DNA from: Syntrophaceae bacterium UBA1411
GTDB lineage: Bacteria; Desulfobacterota; Syntrophia; Syntrophales; Smithellaceae
Assembly: GCA_002304995.1 (NCBI GenBank)
Contig: DBPV01000132.1
Coordinates: 23,929-34,257, forward strand
Length of the DNA: 10,329 nt
Direction of reading: 5' to 3'
Shown here one piece after another: positions 1 to 6,387 of this stretch. Under the pieces are notes generated by a model. It saw only the letters and a list, made by a program, of their open reading frames with translations. It was not told where the DNA came from and ran no database searches. The position numbers and the translations under genes were made by a program. The stretch's first letter is position 1, and every line of letters starts with the position of its first letter.

Positions 1-183
1 GAAATAACGTACCGGGGCGCGCCGATGATCATCCCGGACCGGGAACCGACCGAGGACGAAGTCCTGCAATCCCTCACCGGCATGGCCAAACTGTCTTTGT
101 TTTTCATTCGTCAAAATGCCGACAAGGTGGAGTCCCATGTGAAAAACGGGCTTTGCCACATCCGACTGCACTACGTTCATTAA
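1..183 (+). CDS. C-terminal 60 residues of an unrecognised protein (5' partial)
   Basis: Frame 1 is open from the first base to a TAA at 181-183 and encodes 60 residues, so this is the end of a gene beginning before the window. It starts EITYRGAPMII and ends ICH-like in CHIRLHYVH. The middle part (PTEDEVLQSLTGMAKLSLFF) reads as an amphipathic helix leading into a short hydrophobic run, and no catalytic motif is visible. I do not recognise the family. The downstream barrel gene begins 29 bases after this stop on the same strand, so the two could be co-transcribed. The evidence that it is coding is only the open frame and plausible codon use, because a short open frame in GC-rich DNA can occur by chance. 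Confidence 0.5.
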   Translation, partial: EITYRGAPMIIPDREPTEDEVLQSLTGMAKLSLFFIRQNADKVESHVKNGLCHIRLHYVH

Positions 184-212
184 TCGACTCCGGAAAGGAT
201 ACGAATCAACGG

Positions 213-1013
213 ATGACGCCAAAAAAAATACGGATGAAACGTCTTGGGATCGGATGTCTTTTTTTTCTTGCTGTGCTTTTGCCGGCCGTTCCCGCTCCGG
301 CGGCGGACTGGTATGTGCGCGGCCAGGTGGGGTATGAAGCATCGCTTCCGGCGGATTTTACCGACACGGATTGCTCCTCGTCCCGGCCGCCGGCGCTCTT
401 CGGCTGCGCCGCAGGCTGCGACGGGCAGCCGATCGGCGCCTACGGCGACTTCGGCCGCTTTCCGCTGGCGGAGGGGGCCTTCGGCCGCCAGATTTTACCC
501 TGGCTGCGCGCGGATCTTTCGCTGGCTTACCGCTTCCGGATGGATTACGAAGGCAACGCCAATTTTCTTTCCGTCGGCTCATTCCAGCCCGTGTCAGCCC
601 GGGCCGATTCCCTGTGCGGCATGGTCAATGTCTTCATCGACATCAGCGGTTTTCTGGCCGAAAGAAAATTGTGGCGTTTTCAGCCGTATGTCGGCGGCGG
701 CCTTGGTTTGTCGCACAACCGCATCGAGCCGGTAACGTTTCTGTTTCCCCAGAATCCCGGCCGCCACAAACTCAGCGTCACCCCTTCCGGCGAACAGACG
801 AATCTGGCCTTCATGCTGGCGTTCGGCACGGGCGTCATCCTGACCGAACGGCTCCGACTGGATGTCAGCTACCGTTATTTCGATCTCGGGCGTGTGGAAA
901 CCACGCCGGGGCAGATGATCATGGATATCGTCCCGGCCGGCATCGCCGTCAACAGCATTGAAACGCGTCTGAAAACGCACGGTCTGGCAGTCGGGCTGCG
1001 CTGGCATTTTTAG
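213..1013 (+). CDS. Exported outer-membrane beta-barrel protein (OmpA/OmpX-like porin fold)
   Basis: This is a 266-residue protein predicted to sit in the outer membrane. Residues 1-30 form a Sec signal peptide: a basic start (MTPKKIRMKR), a hydrophobic core LGIGCLFFLAVLLPAV, and a PAPA/ADW cleavage region. The mature part alternates polar and hydrophobic residues in short strands. It includes a strand pair typical of small barrels (RLRLDVSYRYFDLGRVET), and the chain ends in LRWHF, the terminal aromatic recognised by the barrel assembly machinery. Three cysteines cluster in an early loop (DCSSS...FGCAAGC) and one follows in LCGM. I chose ATG 213 over TTG 153 because 153 lies inside the upstream gene and would put about 20 polar residues before the signal peptide. 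An AAAGGA lies at 194-199, a rather long 13 bases upstream. ATG 234 is a possible alternative. No specific substrate can be assigned. Confidence 0.8.
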   Translation: MTPKKIRMKRLGIGCLFFLAVLLPAVPAPAADWYVRGQVGYEASLPADFTDTDCSSSRPPALFGCAAGCDGQPIGAYGDFGRFPLAEGAFGRQILPWLRADLSLAYRFRMDYEGNANFLSVGSFQPVSARADSLCGMVNVFIDISGFLAERKLWRFQPYVGGGLGLSHNRIEPVTFLFPQNPGRHKLSVTPSGEQTNLAFMLAFGTGVILTERLRLDVSYRYFDLGRVETTPGQMIMDIVPAGIAVNSIETRLKTHGLAVGLRWHF

Positions 1014-1058
1014 CCGCCGGCCTGCGCCGCAAAACGCCCGGTTTCCCGCGACACCCGC

Positions 1059-1076
1059 ACGGCGGCCAACCGCCGT
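1059..1076. terminator. Short GC hairpin between convergent genes, possible terminator
   Basis: A perfect 7-bp stem (ACGGCGG with CCGCCGT) closes a CCAA loop in the 69-base gap between the barrel gene and the oppositely oriented protease gene. There is no T-run on either side, so it is not a canonical intrinsic terminator. It could act as a weak bidirectional pause or 3'-end structure. Confidence 0.25.
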
Positions 1077-1082
1077 CGGCTC

Positions 1083-3605
1083 TCAGCGCCGGAATGTCCG
1101 AAAGAGCGTCCGCACGCCTGCCCCGGCCAGGAGCATCAGACTTACAACCAGGAGCAAACTCCAGAAAAATCCAATCTGCAGCGCCAGCATGCTGAAGCCC
1201 ACGGCGGGCAACAGCAGAATCCTCACTCCCGCGCGCGCCCAGGCCTTGCGGGCAATCCAATCGGCCAGAGGCGGGGATATCCTGTAGTACCACCGGACAA
1301 AGCTCCGTCCGGCGTCGCTCGGAAGAAGGCAGGCGTCCCGGAATTCCTGCAAGAGCGCCACACAGGGATGCAGATAGGAGCCGAAAGCCGCGGTCGCAAT
1401 AAAGCACCGTCCGCCTCCGCCGCCTGTGCCCACGGTGACGCTGACGACGGCGCTCGCCGATAAACCGGCGCTGTTGGTGGCGGTTACCGTAATCGTATGA
1501 ACGCCTGCCGGCAAATTCTCGGCGATCAGTTCGGCGCCGTACCCCAGTTCGCCGGCAATATCCGATGTCCAGCGGATACGGTCTTCGGGCAAGGCGCCGT
1601 CCTGCGGATCATAAACATCCGCGGTCAGCAGAACATCGTCTCCGGAAGAATAAACCGTTCCCCACGGCAGTTCATTGATCTTGACGTCCGGTTTCCTGAA
1701 CGGCACCACAAACTCGGCGCTTTCGGCTTCGCCAAAGAGAACGCCGTCATAGGCGATAACACGGATTCTCGCGTGATTTCCGCCCGGAAGCTTGCTGAAG
1801 TCCTGTGTCCAGGACGCCGCCGTCAGTTCATCGGCCAAAACCTGCCATCCGGACGACGCGCTGGTTACATCCCGGTTGTACTCGACCGTATAAACGAGAG
1901 CGTTGCCGTCCGGATCGTTTCCCGTCCAGGTAATTCCATAGACGCCGGAGAGGGTTGCCGCCGACCGGGGCGCAACACCCGTCACCGCGGGGGAATTGCT
2001 GCTGACCGGTACGGAAGCCAGCACAGTCCCTTCTTTCACGATCTCAAACTTGACGGTTCCGGCGGGGAAATTGACGATTCCCTCGAAAGGCGCTTTCGTC
2101 AACGTCCGCGGCGGATGCACCATGAAGAACTGGACGGAAAACGCCGTCGAGGCCAGGATGGTCCCGTTGCCGGCGACAGCCCGCACCGCCAGCGCCCCGG
2201 TGGTATCGGTCAGGGTGACGCTGTCCACATAACTCTTCCAGGGAGACAACTCGACGGCATCGGCATCGGAAAGCATGCCGGAAAAAAAGACGAACCGCTG
2301 CGGCACCGCTGAAGGTCCCACAACCATGGATTTGGCTTTGAGGCCCGGTTCCTGAATCACCAGTCTCCGGTACAGCCAGTCATAGCAATCTTTCGTAATC
2401 CACATCTGCTTCTGCCAGGCGCCCCCTTCGCTCATGAAATCGGCCATTTCCGAAAGAAGGCCCCGTCCGTTGATTTCGAAAGGATGGTCGTCCGCGGCGA
2501 CCTGCGCTCCATTGACCTGATCTCCATCCTTGTCCCTGAGGGTGCAGGGTTTCCTTCCCGCAGTGCAACTGGTAACGGTTTTTAATCCCTTATCCCAATC
2601 CAGTCCTTTAAATTTGTCCGGGGCGGGATTGACGCTGCAGCGAATGGAAGACAACTTTGCACTATCGTATGTATCGCCGATGCCGTATTGATGGGCCAGT
2701 TCGTGCGCAACCGTCCCGGGTGCGTCGTCGTCCGAGGCAACCGCCACGACAGCTCTCGTGCCGGTGTACGCATAGCCGGCCAGCGAATCGCCGTTATCCT
2801 GCTTCAGCGACTGGTTGATGAATCCCACGACAAAATCGTAACATCCCTTGCTTTGGGGATTCGTCTTGCATTTGACCGGAATCAGGTCCGCCAGAGCATT
2901 GGAAAGGTTCCACGTTCCGTCGCCTTTCGATTTCTGCAGGTTGTAATCTTCATCCGAAGCATCCAACGCTTCTTCCCGGATATCCCAAACCAGGTTCCCC
3001 TGAGCCAGCGGGTAGACCCGTTGCATGAACTCCCCCATATCCTTCCATTTTGTTCCTTTAACGGATACGATGCCGCGCGTCCCGTAATTGGCCCTGACGG
3101 CCACGGCCAGGACGCGGATTTTCATGCCGGTTTGAAATTCGTAAGACTCGAAAACATCGTCTGCGACGTCGTTGATAAAAGGTTGAAAGTCATAGGTTCC
3201 CGCCGCCCAGTTTCCGCAGGCCGCCATATTCCTGCACAGAAAATCGACCGTTTTGACTTTTCCCGATTTTTGTTGAGCATATATTTTGAAAGCCGGTTTT
3301 CCATCGACGGAAACCTGCACGTAGGTTGTGTTCTGATGGATTTCCGCCTCTTCGCTCAGGAAGGCCCGAATCACCGTATTTTTGCCGGCAACAAAATAGT
3401 GATGATCGTCTTTTTGCACGCCCAGGACCTGGTTGACTTCGATCCCGGTCACACTGACGCCATTCTGGGCGGGCGCCGTATCGGCGGACAGAACCGCGGC
3501 GAGCATCAGCAGAAAAATGAAGACCGCCCATGATTTCCCATTTCCCAAGCGTCGCTTTCCCTCGCACTGCCCTGCGCTGCCGCTCGTCTGTCGAAAAAAA
3601 TTCAT
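1083..3605 (-). CDS. Secreted metzincin-like zinc metalloprotease with Ig-like modules and CFI-box C-terminal anchor
   Basis: This is an 840-residue exported protein. A long basic N-region and a hydrophobic core (residues ~26-40, AVFIFLLMLAAVLSA) form the signal peptide. Residues ~48-105 (VSVTGIEVNQVLG...VAGKNTVIRAFLS) resemble the 'IEVtQ...vaGk.TvvRvyl' module that often precedes protease domains in bacterial secreted proteins. HELAHQYGIGD at 301-311 fits the HExxHxxGxxD zinc site of metzincin-type proteases (H301, H305 and D311 as ligands, E302 catalytic). ADFMSEG around M391 is a plausible Met-turn. Eight cysteines (124-407) precede the beta modules, consistent with periplasmic or extracellular disulfides. 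Residues ~538-635 look Fn3-like and ~637-725 Ig-like. A Gly-rich linker (726-733) leads to CFIATAAFGSYLHP (from 734), the CFI-box, then FRDACLL, SFVRWYYRISPP, two hydrophobic stretches (~794-830) and a basic end RTLFRTFRR. ATG 3605 is preferred over the longer 853-residue form because AGGAGG lies 4 bases upstream. The substrate is unknown, and proteolysis itself is inferred from the motif. Confidence 0.82.
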   Translation of the reverse strand: MNFFRQTSGSAGQCEGKRRLGNGKSWAVFIFLLMLAAVLSADTAPAQNGVSVTGIEVNQVLGVQKDDHHYFVAGKNTVIRAFLSEEAEIHQNTTYVQVSVDGKPAFKIYAQQKSGKVKTVDFLCRNMAACGNWAAGTYDFQPFINDVADDVFESYEFQTGMKIRVLAVAVRANYGTRGIVSVKGTKWKDMGEFMQRVYPLAQGNLVWDIREEALDASDEDYNLQKSKGDGTWNLSNALADLIPVKCKTNPQSKGCYDFVVGFINQSLKQDNGDSLAGYAYTGTRAVVAVASDDDAPGTVAHELAHQYGIGDTYDSAKLSSIRCSVNPAPDKFKGLDWDKGLKTVTSCTAGRKPCTLRDKDGDQVNGAQVAADDHPFEINGRGLLSEMADFMSEGGAWQKQMWITKDCYDWLYRRLVIQEPGLKAKSMVVGPSAVPQRFVFFSGMLSDADAVELSPWKSYVDSVTLTDTTGALAVRAVAGNGTILASTAFSVQFFMVHPPRTLTKAPFEGIVNFPAGTVKFEIVKEGTVLASVPVSSNSPAVTGVAPRSAATLSGVYGITWTGNDPDGNALVYTVEYNRDVTSASSGWQVLADELTAASWTQDFSKLPGGNHARIRVIAYDGVLFGEAESAEFVVPFRKPDVKINELPWGTVYSSGDDVLLTADVYDPQDGALPEDRIRWTSDIAGELGYGAELIAENLPAGVHTITVTATNSAGLSASAVVSVTVGTGGGGGRCFIATAAFGSYLHPCVALLQEFRDACLLPSDAGRSFVRWYYRISPPLADWIARKAWARAGVRILLLPAVGFSMLALQIGFFWSLLLVVSLMLLAGAGVRTLFRTFRR

Positions 3606-3609
3606 ACGC

Positions 3610-3615
3610 CCTCCT
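3610..3615 (-). promoter_or_regulatory. Strong Shine-Dalgarno fixing the protease start
   Basis: AGGAGG (followed by GCGT) precedes ATG 3605 on the minus strand. It decides against the in-frame start at 3644, which would place this site inside the coding region and add 13 polar residues before the signal peptide. Confidence 0.8.
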
Positions 3616-3634
3616 GGCTGATTTGATGGACTTT

Positions 3635-3663
3635 TTAATAACACAAAAGCGTGTTTTTGTCAG
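3635..3663 (-). promoter_or_regulatory. Sigma-70-type promoter for the protease gene, with inverted repeat in spacer
   Basis: On the minus strand CTGACA (5/6 to the -35 consensus, 3658-3663) is followed by exactly 17 bases and then TATTAA (4/6 to the -10, 3635-3640), about 30 bases before the start codon. The spacer holds an inverted repeat, AACAC-GCTTTT-GTGTT, which could be an operator half-site pair or chance. The A/T-richness here stands out from the surrounding GC-rich sequence. Confidence 0.6.
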
Positions 3664-3789
3664 TTCATCGGTAATGTTGCCGCCGGAAAAGTTCCGGTGA
3701 CCGGCTCCCCGCAACGTCCCATAAAGCCGCAATGCTTTTACGAGAGAAGCGCCGGGCAGCGGAGCAACTCTTCTGTTTCCATAATCTTG

Positions 3790-3819
3790 TTGACAGACAA
3801 ACGAACCGGGAGTTATTTA
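3790..3819 (+). promoter_or_regulatory. Candidate promoter for the hydrolase lipoprotein gene
   Basis: A perfect TTGACA lies at 3790-3795, with TTATTTA 17-18 bases downstream (3813-3819) as a weak -10. It sits about 50 bases before the ATG at 3869. The -35 is exact but the -10 is poor, so confidence is moderate. Confidence 0.42.
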
Positions 3820-3868
3820 GTCTTTGTATCTGATTCCATTCATCAAAGGACCGGGGGCTTGTAGGAAC

Positions 3869-4534
3869 ATGAGTGAAAAAGGCACGCCGCTGAACCTGCT
3901 GATTCTGATCATGTGTTTTCTGGCAGCCTCCTGCGCCGGGGCCGGAATTTATGAAACATCGTCCGGCCGGGGGCCGCTCGTGGTGATGATTTCCGGCAAA
4001 ACCGGCCCGGCGCTTTACGGAAAATTTGCCAGGCGCCTCGCCGACGCCGGCTACCGCGTCGCGCTTTACGACGGGAACGATTTTCCGCTTTCCGAGCCTC
4101 AGGCCTGCCGTTCCATGCTTCGGAAAATCGTCGCCGGCCAGCATTCGGTGGGAGCCGGCAAAGCGGCGGTGATCGGCTATTCCCTGGGAGGGGCCGTGGC
4201 GCTCAGCTGCGCCGCCTCCGAGGCGGATTTGATTGCCGGCGTTGTGGCCTACTATCCCGCCACCGCGCTGATGCCCGACCCTTCAGCCTGCGTCGAGGCG
4301 TGGAAGGTCCCGATCGTCGTCTTGCAGGGAGAAGAAGACCGGTACTTCAACTGCTGCCGGGTGGAAAAGATCCGGGCGCTTGAGGAAGACGCGCGCCAAA
4401 AAGGGCGGGCCATTGAGCTCACCGTCTATCCCGGGGCGGGTCACGGATTCAATCTGGGGCCGGCAAGCGATGAGTCCCTGGAACGCGATTCCTGGCAGAA
4501 AACGCTTGAGGCTCTAAAGAAATTTTCGCAATGA
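3869..4534 (+). CDS. Dienelactone-hydrolase-fold alpha/beta hydrolase, predicted lipoprotein
   Basis: This is a 221-residue alpha/beta hydrolase of the dienelactone hydrolase type. The N-terminus MSEKGTPLNLLILIMCFLAASC is a lipoprotein signal with a lipobox (AAS-C22), so the enzyme is probably acylated at C22 and anchored to a membrane on the periplasmic side. The catalytic triad is visible in order: nucleophile S105 in GYSLGGAVA, acid D157 in LQGEEDRYF, and H192 in GAGHGFN. The HGF sequence after the catalytic histidine is characteristic of the dienelactone hydrolase family. Classical dienelactone hydrolase uses cysteine as nucleophile, whereas here it is serine, so an esterase or acyl-hydrolase role is more likely than dienelactone turnover. 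ATG 3869 is preceded by TAGGAA. An upstream in-frame TTG at 3824 would put a poor leader before the signal. The gene is divergent from the protease and ends before the tRNA terminator. The substrate is unknown. Confidence 0.8.
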   Translation: MSEKGTPLNLLILIMCFLAASCAGAGIYETSSGRGPLVVMISGKTGPALYGKFARRLADAGYRVALYDGNDFPLSEPQACRSMLRKIVAGQHSVGAGKAAVIGYSLGGAVALSCAASEADLIAGVVAYYPATALMPDPSACVEAWKVPIVVLQGEEDRYFNCCRVEKIRALEEDARQKGRAIELTVYPGAGHGFNLGPASDESLERDSWQKTLEALKKFSQ

Positions 4535-4568
4535 AGAACGGCTGTAAAACCTGCCTTTGGCGCACCAC

Positions 4569-4597
4569 AAAAAAAGAGCCGGACTTTCATCCGGCTC
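4569..4597 (-). terminator. Intrinsic terminator of tRNA-fMet, also usable from the + strand
   Basis: A perfect 8-bp stem (GAGCCGGA with TCCGGCTC) encloses a 6-base loop. On the minus strand it is followed directly by seven T residues (4575 down to 4569), and it begins 11 bases after the tRNA CCA end. On the plus strand the stem is followed by CATTTTTATTT, so it can also end transcription of the upstream hydrolase gene. This is the clearest terminator in the window. Confidence 0.92.
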
Positions 4598-4607
4598 CAT
4601 TTTTATT

Positions 4608-4684
<77 letters not shown>

Positions 4685-4708
4685 ACAAGACTTTTTAAAA
4701 CGGAACCC

Positions 4709-4737
4709 CTTAGACCATTATCTCTTTTTTTTGTCAA
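4709..4737 (-). promoter_or_regulatory. tRNA-fMet promoter with GC-rich discriminator
   Basis: On the minus strand a perfect TTGACA (4732-4737) is followed by a 17-base A-rich spacer and TCTAAG (4709-4714, 4/6). A G/C-rich discriminator (GGGTTCCG) comes next. A start about 7 bases below the -10 leaves a leader of roughly 18 bases before the mature tRNA. GC-rich discriminators are typical of stable-RNA promoters under stringent (ppGpp) control, and that regulation is inference here. Confidence 0.75.
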
Positions 4738-4767
4738 GGGCTTATTTGCCTTTTGGCGCGTCAACGT

Positions 4768-5322
4768 TCAGAAAACAAACACCGCGGCCGCAACAACCGT
4801 CGTGTACCAGTTGTTCTTGACGATCGTTGACTGCGTGATGTTGCGCGTGCTGACGATCTTTCCGCTGATTTTAAAAATTTCCTTTTTCTCGTCCCAGCTT
4901 TCATCGATGTTGAAATCGATGCCCAGCGTGGAGGCAAGCATGGCGGCGGCCAGATCTTCCGCATAGTCGCCCGTTTCCTTTTCCGTTCTGCCGAAGGCAT
5001 GGTGTTCGCTGATGTAGCCGTAAGCCTTCTTGTCCGCGGGAATAGCGAGCCCTACGGATGCGGAAAGCAGCCGCCGGGGTTCGTTGCCGCAGCAGCGGCT
5101 CATGACGCAGTAGGTAATGGCGCCCGGCAGCAGTTCCTTGACGCCCTGCGCTCTGGAAATGACCTTGCAGCCGGGCGGAAAGATGCTGGACACCTGAACC
5201 AGATTGCACTTCTCAATGCCGGCGTCGCGCAGGGCCAATTCAAACGAGTGCAGTTCTTCCTTGTGGGCGCCGACGCCCTTGGTAAAAAATATTTTCTTGG
5301 GTACGTTTAAATTCAATGTCAA
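4768..5322 (-). CDS. Pyruvoyl-dependent arginine decarboxylase
   Basis: This 184-residue proenzyme converts arginine to agmatine and CO2 using a pyruvoyl group instead of pyridoxal phosphate. The diagnostic self-cleavage region is NLVQVSSIFPPG: cleavage between S45 and S46 would leave a short beta chain and an alpha chain whose Ser becomes pyruvoyl. Other family hallmarks are KIFFTKGVGAHKEEL at the N-terminus, GAITYCVMSR in the core, and YISEHHAFG with E106 in the position of the catalytic acid. The length matches the family (about 160-190). The start is TTG at 5322, with AAGGA seven bases upstream. TTG at 5316 is an alternative better spaced from GGAG at 5325-5328. The gene lies 32 bases downstream of agmatinase, the next enzyme in the pathway. 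No terminator is visible after its stop, and the tRNA promoter begins about 30 bases beyond. Confidence 0.93.
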   Translation of the reverse strand: MTLNLNVPKKIFFTKGVGAHKEELHSFELALRDAGIEKCNLVQVSSIFPPGCKVISRAQGVKELLPGAITYCVMSRCCGNEPRRLLSASVGLAIPADKKAYGYISEHHAFGRTEKETGDYAEDLAAAMLASTLGIDFNIDESWDEKKEIFKISGKIVSTRNITQSTIVKNNWYTTVVAAAVFVF

Positions 5323-5354
5323 TTCTCCATCCTTGAAATGAAATTGTATTGCGG

Positions 5355-6212
5355 TTATTTTTTCTTTTGGCCCGTCATGTAGCCCATCAGCCGGTAGATC
5401 AGTTTCGCCGCCATGAAATCCGGCGCCACAACGCCGGGCAGAGGCGCCAGCTCCACCACATCGAATCCGCGCACGTTGCAGCGTCCGGCCGCCGCTTTCA
5501 AAAGCTTCAGCACATCATGCCAGTAAAGCCCTCCCGGTTCGGGCGTGCCGGTTGCGGACATGATGGAGGGATCGAAGACATCCAGATCGATGGTGATGTA
5601 GACGTCGCCGCGCAGATGCCGGCAGACCGTCTCGACCCATTTGGGATTTTCAAAGACATCGTCCGCCGAATACGACAAGACCTTGCTTTGCGGCAGGTAA
5701 TCCCCCTCTTCCTTGCTCATGGAGCGGATGCCCACCTGCACCAGCCGGCAGAAATCCGCCACCCGGCGGGCGACGCAGGCGTGATTGTAGGGCGTGCCCT
5801 GATAGCTGTCGCGCAAATCCGCATGCGCGTCGAGCTGCAACACCGTGAGATCCGGATACCGCTCGGCGACGGCCTGGACGGCGCCCAGGGTGATGCTGTG
5901 CTCGCCGCCCAGCATGACGGGAATCTTGTCCTGCGCGACGATGCGGCGAATTTTTTTACGGACTGCCTGGATCATCTGCCGGGGACCGCGCGCGTCCACG
6001 GCCACGGGCAGCGCGGTATGGATGCCGGCCAGGTAGGTTTCTTTTTTCAGCTCTTCATCGTAGAGCTCCATGTTGGTTGACGCTTCGATGATTGCGGCCG
6101 GCCCGCGGCGGCTGCCGGGCTGATAGGTCGAGGTCAGATCGTAGGGAACGGGAACAACGACAAACTGCGCATCGCGCAGCGGGCATTCCGGATATATTCC
6201 GCCAAAATTCAT
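5355..6212 (-). CDS. speB: Agmatinase (agmatine ureohydrolase)
   Basis: This is a 285-residue cytoplasmic ureohydrolase of the arginase/agmatinase family, with two Mn ions expected. All three metal motifs are intact: GGEHS with H105, DAHADLRD with D128/H130/D132, and TIDLDVFDPS with D209/D211. The segment SATGTPEPGG after the last motif is typical of the family, and the length is normal. The arginine decarboxylase next door points to agmatine as substrate, giving putrescine and urea, rather than arginine. ATG 6212 is preceded by GGGAGGGT about 10 bases upstream. It is the first gene of a two-gene operon, so transcript order is the reverse of pathway order. Formiminoglutamase or guanidinobutyrase are possible on motif grounds, but context favours agmatinase. 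Confidence 0.9.
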   Translation of the reverse strand: MNFGGIYPECPLRDAQFVVVPVPYDLTSTYQPGSRRGPAAIIEASTNMELYDEELKKETYLAGIHTALPVAVDARGPRQMIQAVRKKIRRIVAQDKIPVMLGGEHSITLGAVQAVAERYPDLTVLQLDAHADLRDSYQGTPYNHACVARRVADFCRLVQVGIRSMSKEEGDYLPQSKVLSYSADDVFENPKWVETVCRHLRGDVYITIDLDVFDPSIMSATGTPEPGGLYWHDVLKLLKAAAGRCNVRGFDVVELAPLPGVVAPDFMAAKLIYRLMGYMTGQKKK

Positions 6213-6258
6213 AATCTCTTACCCTCCCGACGATATCCGACGCCCGAAACACCTTATT

Positions 6259-6291
6259 AAGACCGCTCGGGGCGCTGCCGCAAACGGTCCT
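6259..6291 (-). other. Possible hairpin in the agmatinase leader
   Basis: In the leader of the polyamine operon AGGACCG and CGGTCTT can pair (7 bp, one G-U on the minus strand) around a GC-rich 19-base loop. There is no T-run after it, so it is not a terminator. It could be leader structure or chance. Confidence 0.25.
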
Positions 6292-6329
6292 TCAAAAAAA
6301 CGGAAAGCCGGCTCTTTTAAAGATCGGGT

Positions 6330-6358
6330 TTCCTAGCATAAACCGGCGAATCTGTCCA
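6330..6358 (-). promoter_or_regulatory. Weak candidate promoter for the agmatinase-arginine decarboxylase operon
   Basis: On the minus strand TGGACA (5/6 to the -35, 6353-6358) is followed by 17 bases and TAGGAA (3/6, 6330-6335). If used, the leader is about 110 bases and contains the hairpin at 6259-6291. The -10 is poor. The operon may instead be transcribed from the lpxH-like gene upstream, 175 bases away, since no clear terminator separates them. Confidence 0.3.
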
Positions 6359-6387
6359 GTTTTTCTCCATCCCGACAGGAAAGCTTC

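Noticed and set aside
244..961. Alternative plus-strand frames inside the barrel gene
   Set aside because: They are Arg/Pro-rich with no signal peptide or barrel pattern. The frame ending LRWHF explains the region.
1497..3533. Long plus-strand open frames (271 and 281 residues) opposite the protease
   Set aside because: They lie wholly inside a gene with a signal peptide, zinc motif and CFI-box. They are low-complexity, Arg-rich shadows without ribosome sites or domains.
5349..6080. 243-residue plus-strand frame opposite agmatinase
   Set aside because: It is fully antisense to a gene with all agmatinase metal motifs, and its composition (many His, Arg, Gln) is typical of a shadow frame.
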